DNA of 19,241 nt from Clostridiales bacterium UBA1763 (GTDB lineage Bacteria > Bacillota > Clostridia > Oscillospirales > Oscillospiraceae). Positions 6,040 to 14,172 of this stretch are shown piece after piece (positions within the stretch are counted from its first letter, which is position 1; each line of letters starts with the position of its first letter). The position numbers and the translations under genes are program-made. The notes below the pieces were generated by a model. That model was given only the letters and a program-made list of their open reading frames with translations, had not been told where the DNA came from and did not search any database. The stretch is from NCBI GenBank assembly GCA_002314685.1, contig DCHB01000071.1:1-19241 (forward strand), given 5' to 3'.

Positions 6040-8328
6040 TTAATCACCGACTGTAATTTTTATCGTGCCCGACATCTGCGTTGTATAGGTCGGGATGTTA
6101 TAGTAACAGAGCTTTTCAAGCACGAGCTGTGATGGGTGCCCGTAATTGTTATAGCCTACCGAGATAATTGCCGTTTCTGGCTTTGCCTCGGCTAAAAGCT
6201 CCTGACTCGTTGAGTATTTTGAGCCGTGATGCCCGATTATGAGAATATCTGTATCCTCAAGCTCCTGCGCATTGACGAGCTTTCGCTCTGTTGCCTCGGA
6301 CACATCGCCCGTCACAAGCAGGGTTTTATTTCCGGCCTCAGCGCTGAGCATCAGTCCCGCCTCATTTTTATCGCCCTGCTCAAAGGGCGCGTAGAGCTTT
6401 AGCTTAATATCGCCGAAGCTTAAATCGGTATCACAGCTTAGCTTTACTACCTCTATGCCTTTCTTTTCAGCCGCCGTGAGTATGTCGCTTAAAAGCTCAC
6501 TGTCGGCATTTTCGGTGTTATCGGGAATTATTATCTTGTCAAGCTCCATGAGGTTTATTAGGCGCACAACACCGTTTGCATGGTCTGCGTGAATATGCGT
6601 AAGCACGAGGCAGTCGATTTTCGTATAGCCTCTGCACCGCAAATCGTTTGCCGCGGTCTGCCCTGCGTTATTGTCGGAATTTGCAAAACCGCAGTCAACA
6701 ATTACCGCGTGCCCGCCCTCGGTGAGAGAGATGCACTGCCCGCTTCCGACATCGTAAACGCTTGCACTCGGGCACTCGTTCTGCGCGGAAAATCTTGTCC
6801 ACGTGAACACCGACACGAGCGCTATTATGCTTAGCACCGTCGGCAAAAGGGGCTTAAAGCGCGCGGATTTATCACGCAAAAACCAGCACAGTGCAAACAC
6901 TGCATATACAAATACCGACCACGCCGCGGCGTACGCATTATTGGTAAACACCGCCGCGAATGAAATCCCCGCCGTAAATTTTACCACAAAAGCTATGTAG
7001 CGCACAAGCCATGCGAGAATTTTTGCCGCAAACACACCGACAGCACCCGACACGGCACCTATTGCGCACACGGCATAGCCGCCTGCAAACAGTGCCGACA
7101 CCGCCCACAGACAAAGAATGTTTGTAATCGGCATCAAAACCGTTATATAGCCGAAATAGAGCGCAATAAGCGGCACGGAAAATACGGTCACGGCAAGTGA
7201 GCTTGACAGTGCACCGATAATATAAAGCTTGAGCCTGTTTGTTTTTCTGACCTTCGGCAAAAGCTCGTCAAAGAAGTCATATATAGGCTGTGCAAGCAGA
7301 TATATGCCCGAAATTGCCGCAAAGGATAGCTGTAATGACACGCTTGCAACGGCGAATGGGTTTTGCGCAAGTATTATTGCGAGTGTGAAAAACAGTGCCG
7401 TTGCTCTGTCGCTTTGTCTGTTAAGCACGGGTGCCAAGAGAAAAACGGACAGCATAAAGCCCGCGCGGATTGCCGATGCCGTTGAGCCACTCATCACTAC
7501 AAACGCCCATACGAAAATGAGGCTTATAAGCGATGTTCGCCTGCTTTTGCCTAATACGAGCTGTAAAAACGCTACGAGGAACGACACGTGCATACCCGAC
7601 ACCGCCACGACGTGCGAAAGCCCCGACAGGCTCATTGCGCAGTACAGACTGTCATCGGAGTAATACTCGCTTCTGTCACCCGTCATCAGTGCGAGCATAA
7701 ATGCACGCGCATCCTCGGGAAAGAGACTTTTAATCTGCTCTCTGAGTATTCTGCCGAGCTCTAATGGCATAAGCTTCAGCGGCACACGCTCACGGGCTGT
7801 TATTTCAATACTGTTTCCGAGACTGCCGACAAGATATATCCCGTCGGAAATAAGGCTGTCGCTCTCCTCGCCGTATTTAACAGCCGCTGAGCGAAGCTTT
7901 AGCTCTGCTTTTATGCTGTCGCCCGCCTTAATATCGCAAAGCTCATCGCCGTAGGAGTATAGCATCAGCTTCACATCGGGCATAGTTTCATCCGTCAGCT
8001 TCAATAAAACGGAATATGAATTTGTACGTTTTTGCGGGTAATCTACCGCCTGCGCCTGCACGGTAAGCGTTTTGCCGTAATATGGCTCGCACGCATTCAC
8101 TGTGTTGTCGCAGTGCAATTTATACCCGAAAAAACCGATTGACGCGGCAGCAAGCAGTAATACCGCGCGTTTTCTCGCGTTTCCCTTCAGCAGGAAGCCC
8201 GCCGCGGAGAGTAAAAGTGCGGTGCAGGAGGCATACACGAGTGCCTCATAGGGCATAAGATAGTGCGATAAAAGCACCGCTAAACTGTATCCAATTGAAA
8301 AAACAGCCAGTTTTCTGATGCTTTTCAT
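6040..8328 (-). CDS. comEC: ComEC/Rec2 DNA-uptake channel
   Basis: ComEC forms the cytoplasmic-membrane channel for single-stranded DNA uptake in natural transformation. The 762-residue protein has all three family modules: N-terminal membrane segments plus an OB-like soluble region (about 1-190), the polytopic competence domain (about 205-485) with the core motif LSHVVAVSGMHVSFL (237-251), and a C-terminal metallo-beta-lactamase-like domain with DVGSGQC (526-532), the metal motif THIHADH (577-583), TGD (673-675) and GHHGS (699-703). The reading frame is intact, consistent with function. The ATG has GGAGTG just upstream. A hairpin terminator at 8347-8377 ends only 18 nt before the start, so expression must come from read-through or a promoter upstream of the hairpin. 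It runs without a gap into holA. Confidence 0.95.
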   Translation of the reverse strand: MKSIRKLAVFSIGYSLAVLLSHYLMPYEALVYASCTALLLSAAGFLLKGNARKRAVLLLAAASIGFFGYKLHCDNTVNACEPYYGKTLTVQAQAVDYPQKRTNSYSVLLKLTDETMPDVKLMLYSYGDELCDIKAGDSIKAELKLRSAAVKYGEESDSLISDGIYLVGSLGNSIEITARERVPLKLMPLELGRILREQIKSLFPEDARAFMLALMTGDRSEYYSDDSLYCAMSLSGLSHVVAVSGMHVSFLVAFLQLVLGKSRRTSLISLIFVWAFVVMSGSTASAIRAGFMLSVFLLAPVLNRQSDRATALFFTLAIILAQNPFAVASVSLQLSFAAISGIYLLAQPIYDFFDELLPKVRKTNRLKLYIIGALSSSLAVTVFSVPLIALYFGYITVLMPITNILCLWAVSALFAGGYAVCAIGAVSGAVGVFAAKILAWLVRYIAFVVKFTAGISFAAVFTNNAYAAAWSVFVYAVFALCWFLRDKSARFKPLLPTVLSIIALVSVFTWTRFSAQNECPSASVYDVGSGQCISLTEGGHAVIVDCGFANSDNNAGQTAANDLRCRGYTKIDCLVLTHIHADHANGVVRLINLMELDKIIIPDNTENADSELLSDILTAAEKKGIEVVKLSCDTDLSFGDIKLKLYAPFEQGDKNEAGLMLSAEAGNKTLLVTGDVSEATERKLVNAQELEDTDILIIGHHGSKYSTSQELLAEAKPETAIISVGYNNYGHPSQLVLEKLCYYNIPTYTTQMSGTIKITVGD

Positions 8329-8346
8329 AGCACACTCCGAATGTTC

Positions 8347-8377
8347 AAAAAGCAGAAAGTGATACTTTCTGCTTTTT
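8347..8377 (-). terminator. Hairpin terminator after the alaS-HIT operon
   Basis: A perfect 14-bp inverted repeat (8347-8360 with 8364-8377) with a 3-nt loop ends in five T residues on both strands, so it is symmetrical. On the minus strand it follows the HIT gene stop by about 8 nt. It is also only 18 nt upstream of the comEC start, which places it in any comEC leader transcript. Confidence 0.8.
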
Positions 8378-8385
8378 AAGTTACT

Positions 8386-8727
8386 TTATACCATTGTTTC
8401 GCCGAGCTTTTTGCCGCCGAGAATGTGGAAATGCAGGTGCTTAACGGTCTGACCGCCGTCCTCACCGCAGTTATTTACAACGCGGTAGCCGTTTGTCAGT
8501 CCCTCAGCCTTTGCGATTTTCGCGATTGCCTCGAAGCACTTTGCTACGAGGAAGGAGTTCTCTGCGTCAATCTTATCGGCACAGCAGATATGCTGCTTGG
8601 GAAGCACGAGGACGTGTACGGGTGCCTGCGGATTTATGTCGCGGAAGGCAAACACATATTCATCCTCATATACCTTTGTTGAGGGAATATCCCCTGCAAT
8701 GATTTTGCAAAACAGACAGTCGTTCAT
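8386..8727 (-). CDS. HIT-family nucleotide hydrolase/transferase
   Basis: The 113-residue protein is a complete histidine-triad protein of the HinT/Hit branch. It begins CLFCKIIAGDIPS, with Cys4 and Cys7 as half of the usual zinc site, has VLPKQH in the middle, and ends with the HLHFH triad (97-101, central His99 expected to be the nucleophile) in VKHLHFHILGG. Family members hydrolyse AMP-linked substrates such as aminoacyl adenylates and phosphoramidates. HinT can cleave aminoacyl-AMP formed by synthetases, so a position 16 bp downstream of alaS is suggestive, though that link is inference. AAGGGAG precedes the ATG at good spacing. A hairpin terminator follows and ends the operon. Confidence 0.95.
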   Translation of the reverse strand: MNDCLFCKIIAGDIPSTKVYEDEYVFAFRDINPQAPVHVLVLPKQHICCADKIDAENSFLVAKCFEAIAKIAKAEGLTNGYRVVNNCGEDGGQTVKHLHFHILGGKKLGETMV

Positions 8728-8743
8728 AGCTATCTCCCTTCAA

Positions 8744-11410
8744 TTATAAGCCGAGCTTTTCGGCAACAAAGTCGTCAACTATCGCGAGGGCATTATCGGT
8801 TTTAAGCACATCAGTGCCGCCGCCCATTGCAGAATCGGGCTTGCCGCCGCCCTTGCCGCCTGCAACGGCTGAAACACTGCGGATAAGGTCTCCCGCTTTT
8901 ATTCCACTTGCAACGGCATTTTTGCCGCAGGATGCAACAAATGTGACCTTTGCCTCGGTTGCGGTTGCGAGCACTGCAACAACATTCGCGTCCTTATCGC
9001 GGAGGAAATCGCCGACCTTGCGCAGGTCGTTTGCGTCCAAATCGGTGCGTGTTGCGGTAATAACATGCATATCGCCTATCTGCTTTGCGGCAAACAGGAA
9101 GCGTTCAACATCGCCGCACAGAAGCTTATCCTTCATGCGGTCAACATTCTGACGCATTTCCTTCATCTCGGAAATTACGCTTTCGGTCTTTGATAAAAGC
9201 TCTGCGGGCTTGGTTTTGAGCATTTCAGCGGCTTTTACAAGCTTCATGCCCTCCTCGCGCGCTATGCGCAGATATTCCTTGCCCGTTACGGCTTCAATTC
9301 TGCGGACACCGCTTGCAATAGAGCTTTCATTGATTATATGGAAGGAGCCTACCTTTGCGGTATTTGTGAGGTGAATGCCTCCGCACAGCTCCATGCTGTA
9401 ATCTCCCATTTTGACAACGCGGACAACATCGCCGTACTTTTCGCCGAACAGTGCCGTTGCGCCGATGCTCTTTGCCTCTTCAACGCCCATTTCGGCAACG
9501 GTAATGTCCATGCCCTCGAGCACAGCATCGTTTACCTCATTTTCAATGCGCAGGATTTCCTCTGCGGAAAGTGCATTGAAGTGGGTGAAGTCAAATCTGA
9601 GTCTGTCGGCATCAACGAGTGAGCCCGCCTGATGCACATGGTCGCCGAGCACATTACGCAGTGCACTCTGCAGAAGATGCGTTGCACTGTGCGCTCTCGA
9701 TACTGCCTTGCGGCGCTCTGTATCGACTGTCGCGACTACCTCATCGCCTACATTGAGTGAGCCCGACTTCATAACGCCGTAGTGCAGATACTTGTTGCCC
9801 TTATCCTTCTTGACGTTGTTTACCTCAAACAGTGTGAACTTGCCCTCGGAAACATCGTCGAGGCAGAAGCCTATATCGCCGAAGTCGGCAAGCTGACCGC
9901 CCATTTCGGCATAAAACGGGGTCTTATCGAGGACAACAATGCCCTCACAGCCCTCATGAATTTCGCTTGAAAGCTCCTCGCCGCATACAAGTGCAAGCAC
10001 CTTCGCACTGTCAGTAGTTTTGTCATAGCCCGTAAACTGAGTGGGGGTTGTGTCAAGACCGAGGTCTATGCCTGCCCAGCCGAGGTCTCCGAGTGCCTCT
10101 CTTGCCTTTCTTGCACGCACTCTCTGCTCCTGCATAAGGCGCTTAAACTCCTCTGTATCGAGCATCATACCCTCGTCCTCAACCATTTCCTCGGTGAGGT
10201 CAACGGGGAAGCCGTAGGTGTCATAAAGCTTGAAGGCATCTGCGCCCGAGAAGACATTTTCGCCCTTTGCCTTATGCTCGGCAAGGATTGATGCAAATAT
10301 CTGCATACCTGCGTCAATCGTCTTTGCGAAGTTTTCCTCCTCGCTCTTGACAACGCGGGTTATATACTCCTGCTTCTCGCGAAGCTCAGGATACTGACAC
10401 TCGTTTTCGTGAATTACGGTATCGACAACCTCAAACAGGAAGGGCTTATTTACGCCGAGGAGCTTGCCGTGACGTGCCGCCCTTCTGAGCAGACGGCGCA
10501 GAACATAGCCTCTGCCCTCATTAGACGGCAGGACACCGTCGCAAATCATGAACACCGCACTGCGGATATGGTCGGTTATGACACGCAGAGAAACATCCAT
10601 TTTTGCACTCTTGCCGTAGAATGCGCCCGTAATATCGGACACCTTGTTGGTTATATTCATAACCGTATCTACATCGAACAGTGAGTTTACACCCTGACAC
10701 ACGACTGCAAGACGCTCAAGTCCCATGCCCGTGTCGATATTCTTCTGCACGAGCTCGGTGTAATGGCCCTCGCCGTCGTTATCGAACTGGCTGAAAACGT
10801 TGTTCCAGACCTCAATATATCTGTCGCAGTCACAGCCGACGGTGCAATCGGGCTTGCCGCAGCCGTACTGCTCGCCGCGGTCATAGTAAATCTCAGAGCA
10901 GGGGCCGCAGGGACCTGCGCCGTGCTCCCAGAAGTTATCCTCCTTGCCGAAGCGGAAAATACGCTCGGCAGGAATGCCTATCTGCTTGTTCCAGATATTC
11001 CACGCCTCATCATCGTCGAGATATACCGAGGGATAAAGTCTGTCGGAGTCAAGTCCAACCCACTTGGGGCTTGTGAGAAACTCCCAACTGTAATCAATCG
11101 CGTCGGTCTTGAAATAGTCACCGAACGAGAAGTTGCCGAGCATCTCAAAATATGTGCCGTGGCGGGCGGTCTTGCCTATATTTTCAATATCACCTGTGCG
11201 TATGCACTTCTGGCAGGTGCAGACTCTCTTGCTGGGCGGCTCCTGCTCACCCTTGAAAAAGGGCTTCATAGGTGCCATGCCCGAGTTTATGAGCAAAAGG
11301 CTTGCATCGTTCTGCGGAATGAGCGAAAAACTCGGCAGGCGTTTATGACCCTTGCTCTCGAAAAAGCTCAGGAACATCTCTCTTAATTCATTTACTCCGT
11401 ATGCTTTCAT
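8744..11410 (-). CDS. alaS: Alanyl-tRNA synthetase
   Basis: This enzyme charges tRNA-Ala with alanine and edits mischarged serine and glycine. The 888-residue protein has full family length. The class II catalytic core holds TARHGTYFEMLGNFSFGDYFK (81-101) and GTGMGLER-like DTGMGLERL (226-234). The editing domain holds the zinc-binding HSATH (His574, His578) and CGGIH (Cys676, His680). The C-terminal DHHA1-like domain ends in a glycine-rich GGKGGGKPDSAMGGG segment (851-865). AAGGAG lies before the ATG. Only 12 bp separate it from the upstream U32 gene, so no T-box leader is present and expression depends on the mltG-led operon or an internal promoter. In Bacillus subtilis alaS and mltG (yrrL) are also near neighbours, but in another order. 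Confidence 0.98.
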   Translation of the reverse strand: MKAYGVNELREMFLSFFESKGHKRLPSFSLIPQNDASLLLINSGMAPMKPFFKGEQEPPSKRVCTCQKCIRTGDIENIGKTARHGTYFEMLGNFSFGDYFKTDAIDYSWEFLTSPKWVGLDSDRLYPSVYLDDDEAWNIWNKQIGIPAERIFRFGKEDNFWEHGAGPCGPCSEIYYDRGEQYGCGKPDCTVGCDCDRYIEVWNNVFSQFDNDGEGHYTELVQKNIDTGMGLERLAVVCQGVNSLFDVDTVMNITNKVSDITGAFYGKSAKMDVSLRVITDHIRSAVFMICDGVLPSNEGRGYVLRRLLRRAARHGKLLGVNKPFLFEVVDTVIHENECQYPELREKQEYITRVVKSEEENFAKTIDAGMQIFASILAEHKAKGENVFSGADAFKLYDTYGFPVDLTEEMVEDEGMMLDTEEFKRLMQEQRVRARKAREALGDLGWAGIDLGLDTTPTQFTGYDKTTDSAKVLALVCGEELSSEIHEGCEGIVVLDKTPFYAEMGGQLADFGDIGFCLDDVSEGKFTLFEVNNVKKDKGNKYLHYGVMKSGSLNVGDEVVATVDTERRKAVSRAHSATHLLQSALRNVLGDHVHQAGSLVDADRLRFDFTHFNALSAEEILRIENEVNDAVLEGMDITVAEMGVEEAKSIGATALFGEKYGDVVRVVKMGDYSMELCGGIHLTNTAKVGSFHIINESSIASGVRRIEAVTGKEYLRIAREEGMKLVKAAEMLKTKPAELLSKTESVISEMKEMRQNVDRMKDKLLCGDVERFLFAAKQIGDMHVITATRTDLDANDLRKVGDFLRDKDANVVAVLATATEAKVTFVASCGKNAVASGIKAGDLIRSVSAVAGGKGGGKPDSAMGGGTDVLKTDNALAIVDDFVAEKLGL

Positions 11411-11422
11411 TTGTATCTCCTT

Positions 11423-12628
11423 CTACTTTATCCTTCTGAGTATCGACAGCGCACTGCACTCTCGCGGCAGACGCATTCTGAATTTCATCATCGCATGGGG
11501 TGTTGCCTCTATCGGCTCGTTATTTTCGTCAAACAATGCCTCGACCTTAAATGCAATCGGCTCTGCATCGTTTGTAAGTAATTCAACCGTATCGCCGACA
11601 CAAAAGCGGTTTCGCTGAGTTAAAACTGCGTTGCCGTCTTTATTACAGTCTTCAACGACAGCGCACACATCCGCCTCGGAAAAATAGCTTGCTTCGGCAT
11701 AGTGCTGACCGGGGTCGCCGTAATAAAAGCCCGTGCAGTACGGTCTGTGGCTGACCTTATTTACCTCATCGAGCCAAATCTGCGGCAGGGCTTCACCCTT
11801 TACGGCGCAGTCGATGGCATGGCGGTAGGCGTTTGTGACAGCCGCGGCATAATACGCTGATTTCATTCTGCCTTCAATCTTGAAGCTCGAAACACCCGCA
11901 TCTATCAACTCGGGAATGTGCTCTATCATGCACATATCTCGCGAGTTCATAATATGCGTGCCCTTATCCTCGGTTATTTCAAAATACTCACCCGGGCGCT
12001 TTTCCTCGACAAGATGATACTTCCATCTGCAGGGCTGTGCGCAGGCACCGCGGTTTGCATCCCTGCCCGTGAGATAGTTTGACAGCAGACATCTGCCCGA
12101 AAACGACACGCACATGGCACCGTGCACAAAGGCTTCGATTTCAAGCTCCTTCGGCGTGTTTGCCCTTATTTTGAAAATGTCCTCCATCGGAGTTTCGCGG
12201 GCAAGCACGACTCTGTCGGCGCCCATATTATAGAGAACATTTGCCGTTGCACTGTTAATTACGCCGAGCTGAGTGCTGACATGGCGGGACACTCTCGGCG
12301 CATATTTTGCCGCGGCATCCATAACACCGAGGTCGGCAATAATAAAAGCGTCAACGCCCGCATCCTGCGCCTTTTCCAGAAACTCGGGCAGTGCTTTAAG
12401 CTCGTTTTCACGCGGCAGGGTGTTGCAGGTCATGTGGACTGCGGCACCCTTGCTGTGGGCTAGCTCTACCGCTTTTTCAAGCTGTGGGAATGTGAAGTTA
12501 CCTGCGGCGGCACGCATACCGAAGGCGGTGCCAGCAAGATAAACCGCATCTGCGCCGTAATGGAGCGCCATTGTAAGGCGCTCCATATCCCCCGCAGGTG
12601 CAAGCAATTCGGGTTTGTTTTTAATCAT
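11423..12628 (-). CDS. U32 peptidase family, TrhP-like tRNA hydroxylation protein
   Basis: The 401-residue protein begins KPELLAPAGDMERL, the TIM-barrel N-terminus of the U32 family. It carries the family signature EAFVHGAMCVSFSGRC (165-180), followed by a second cysteine pair in NRGACAQPC. Cys173, Cys180, Cys196 and Cys200 are the expected Fe-S ligands. Some U32 members (TrhP/YegQ, YrrO) make 5-hydroxyuridine at the tRNA wobble position using prephenate rather than acting as proteases. At about 400 residues this is the TrhP size class rather than the longer RlhA. B. subtilis encodes two paralogues near mltG; only one is here. The start overlaps the mltG end by 8 bp, and no strong ribosome binding site is seen, which suggests translational coupling. 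Confidence 0.88.
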   Translation of the reverse strand: MIKNKPELLAPAGDMERLTMALHYGADAVYLAGTAFGMRAAAGNFTFPQLEKAVELAHSKGAAVHMTCNTLPRENELKALPEFLEKAQDAGVDAFIIADLGVMDAAAKYAPRVSRHVSTQLGVINSATANVLYNMGADRVVLARETPMEDIFKIRANTPKELEIEAFVHGAMCVSFSGRCLLSNYLTGRDANRGACAQPCRWKYHLVEEKRPGEYFEITEDKGTHIMNSRDMCMIEHIPELIDAGVSSFKIEGRMKSAYYAAAVTNAYRHAIDCAVKGEALPQIWLDEVNKVSHRPYCTGFYYGDPGQHYAEASYFSEADVCAVVEDCNKDGNAVLTQRNRFCVGDTVELLTNDAEPIAFKVEALFDENNEPIEATPHAMMKFRMRLPRECSALSILRRIK

Positions 12629-13826
12629 AATTCTGTGTTGCTACAAATGCTTCAAACGCACTGCTGCTTGTAAAGTATTCGTGTGTGCCCGTAGTCGTAT
12701 CGAGCGCATAGTACAGATAATTTGTCTCCGAGGGCTGAAGTGCCGCCTTTATAGAGCTCAAGCCCGGGGAACAAATCGGAGTGGGAGGCAGTCCCTTGTT
12801 AATACGGGTATTGTAGGGAGAGTCCTTTTTGAGCATTTCGCTTGTCGGTGCGCCCTCATGGTCGGGATATTCATAAAGGGAGGTGGAGTCTATCTGCAGA
12901 GGCCAGTCCCTGTCAAGTCGATTGTAGATAACCGATGCAATGCGATAGCGGTCGGAATTGTCTGCCGCCTCCTTTTCTATCATGGAGGCAATGGTGATTA
13001 TCTCACGCATACTGTATCCGCTTTCCTGCTGCCATTCGAGCATTTCGGCGGTTATTCTGTTGTGGAAGCCCTCAAGCAGCTTATTTATCGCACTCGATGC
13101 GGGCATACCCTCGTAAAATTCGTAGGTATCGGGGAAAAGGAAGCCTTCAAGGCGGTTTGCGTCGCCCTTTTCTGTGTCCTCAAGGAAGGAGTAATTGAAG
13201 GTCGCATTTGCCGCGGATTCCATAAGCTCATCATAGTCGCAGACACCCTCGGCATCGAGCTTTTTGAAAATGTCGCGCATTGTATAACCCTCAGGGAAGG
13301 TTATCTCGAGTGTGACCATTGCTCCCGAGCCCGACTGCATCTTTATAACAAGTGCACGGTAGTCATAGATTGACTTGAGCTCATAGGTGCCCGGGTCAAT
13401 CTTATCCTCGGCACTTGAGAATGAACAGTAGAGCTTAAACAGCCACTTGTACTTAATAATGCCTGCATCCTTAAGCTGTTTTGCAACATAGCCGATGTCG
13501 GCGGTGTGCGCCTTCTGCGTCACCTTTTCGCCGTCCTCGTTTTTCTCGGTGTACTCGTAGTAGTCAAACGAATCCTTTGCGAGTGTGATTGTCGCAACTG
13601 TATCGTCGGATTTAAGGGCAAGGACATCCGTTGCCGCCGACCATGCGACACACGCAAGAATTACGCTGACGCTGACGACAAAGATGAAGTACATAAAGCC
13701 GTTGAACTTTGCCTTCTTAACGGGCTTTGATGCGGGTGTCTGATAGCGTCCCGCCTCGGGAGACATTTTTGCAGTCTTAGGTGCCGCGTTTGTTGTTGTT
13801 TTTTTGGAATTATTCTTTTCGTTCAT
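12621..13826 (-). CDS. mltG: Endolytic murein transglycosylase MltG
   Basis: MltG cuts nascent glycan strands next to the peptidoglycan synthases and limits chain length. The 401-residue protein has a 43-residue cytoplasmic tail rich in K, T and P, a single transmembrane helix (about 44-66), then the YceG-like extracellular domain. Diagnostic motifs are EGFLFPDTYEFYEG (227-240), ASMIEKEA (280-287, Glu284 aligning with the E. coli catalytic Glu218), LQIDSTSLY (310-318) and the C-terminal NTRINKGLPPTPICSPGLSSIKAAL. The start at 13826 is chosen because AAGGGG lies 8 nt before it; the ATG at 13841 overlaps that site. It heads the mltG-U32-alaS-HIT operon. A possible minus-strand -10 (CATAAT, complement of 13895-13900) lies upstream without a clear -35. 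Confidence 0.95.
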   Translation of the reverse strand: MNEKNNSKKTTTNAAPKTAKMSPEAGRYQTPASKPVKKAKFNGFMYFIFVVSVSVILACVAWSAATDVLALKSDDTVATITLAKDSFDYYEYTEKNEDGEKVTQKAHTADIGYVAKQLKDAGIIKYKWLFKLYCSFSSAEDKIDPGTYELKSIYDYRALVIKMQSGSGAMVTLEITFPEGYTMRDIFKKLDAEGVCDYDELMESAANATFNYSFLEDTEKGDANRLEGFLFPDTYEFYEGMPASSAINKLLEGFHNRITAEMLEWQQESGYSMREIITIASMIEKEAADNSDRYRIASVIYNRLDRDWPLQIDSTSLYEYPDHEGAPTSEMLKKDSPYNTRINKGLPPTPICSPGLSSIKAALQPSETNYLYYALDTTTGTHEYFTSSSAFEAFVATQNYD

Positions 13827-13906
13827 GAAAATCCCCTTCATTCGGTCAGTGCCGCGGCATTTTTGCCGTGTAACCGATAGTAAATGATTTGCATATTATG
13901 TTTCAG

Positions 13907-13931
13907 ACACAGATTGACTGTGTGTTGACTG
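13907..13931. repeat. Short dyad and direct repeat in the mltG / microprotein divergent gap
   Basis: Within the 181-bp gap (13827-14007) between mltG and the cysteine-rich gene lies a 6-bp dyad, ACACAG (13907-13912) with CTGTGT (13918-13923). It overlaps two copies of TTGACTG (13914-13920 and 13925-13931) spaced 11 bp start to start, about one helical turn. This could be an operator or tandem -35-like elements; no matching -10 was found. It is short enough to be chance. Confidence 0.25.
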
Positions 13932-14007
13932 CGAGCTTACCGCGTCAAACTGCCCGCCGCACGGGGCTCGACCACGGAATTTATTTGTGCGGAGAAAGGT
14001 TATTTAT

Positions 14008-14133
14008 ATGTTCTGCAACGGAAATAACAACTGCTTCTGGATAATCATTGTACTTCTTATCCTCTTCCTCGGCTGCGGCAACGGCTGTGGCTGCAACAGC
14101 AACGATAACGGCTGTGGCTGTGGCTGCAACTGA
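14008..14133 (+). CDS. Cysteine-rich membrane microprotein (41 aa)
   Basis: An open frame of 41 codons starts at ATG 14008 and stops at TGA 14131. It is preceded by GGAGAAAGG (13991-13999), with AAAGG 8 nt from the start, and followed at once by a strong plus-strand terminator. The protein has three parts: an Asn/Cys head (MFCNGNNNC), a hydrophobic stretch FWIIIVLLILFL (10-21), and a Gly/Asn/Cys tail. Eight of 41 residues are cysteine (3, 9, 23, 27, 29, 36, 38, 40), many in CGC spacing. I do not recognise a named function. Similar tiny high-cysteine, single-hydrophobic-segment proteins occur in Clostridia, some annotated under a misleading chorion-type name. Metal binding, redox linkage or a sporulation/envelope structural role are all possible. 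The 12-residue hydrophobic core is short for a full membrane span. Confidence 0.75.
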   Translation: MFCNGNNNCFWIIIVLLILFLGCGNGCGCNSNDNGCGCGCN

Positions 14134-14144
14134 GTCATACCGAT

Positions 14145-14172
14145 AGGGGGCTCCGCACGGAGCCTCTTTTTA
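14145..14172 (+). terminator. Terminator of the cysteine-rich microprotein gene
   Basis: GGCTCC (14149-14154) pairs with GGAGCC (14159-14164) around a GCAC loop, extendable by further pairs including G:U wobbles, and is followed by CTTTTTATT on the plus strand. It begins 11 nt after the microprotein stop and supports that gene being real. There is no T tract in the minus direction, so it should not efficiently end the convergent cyclo-ligase transcript. Confidence 0.88.

Noticed and set aside
10763..11386. 207-codon plus-strand frame opposite alaS
   Set aside because: Antisense to the conserved synthetase core; no independent signal of coding.
11411..11422. Possible T-box or other riboswitch before alaS
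   Set aside because: Only 12 bp separate the U32 stop from the alaS start, leaving space only for a ribosome binding site.
12615..13373. 252-codon open frame on the plus strand opposite mltG
   Set aside because: Lies wholly antisense to a clearly identified mltG, has no ribosome binding site and its translation has no recognisable motif; it results from codon bias of the true gene.
13891..13900. CATATTAT resembling a sporulation sigma-E -10 box upstream of the microprotein gene
   Set aside because: No sigma-E-like -35 at the right spacing was found, and it lies about 110 nt from the start codon; likely chance.
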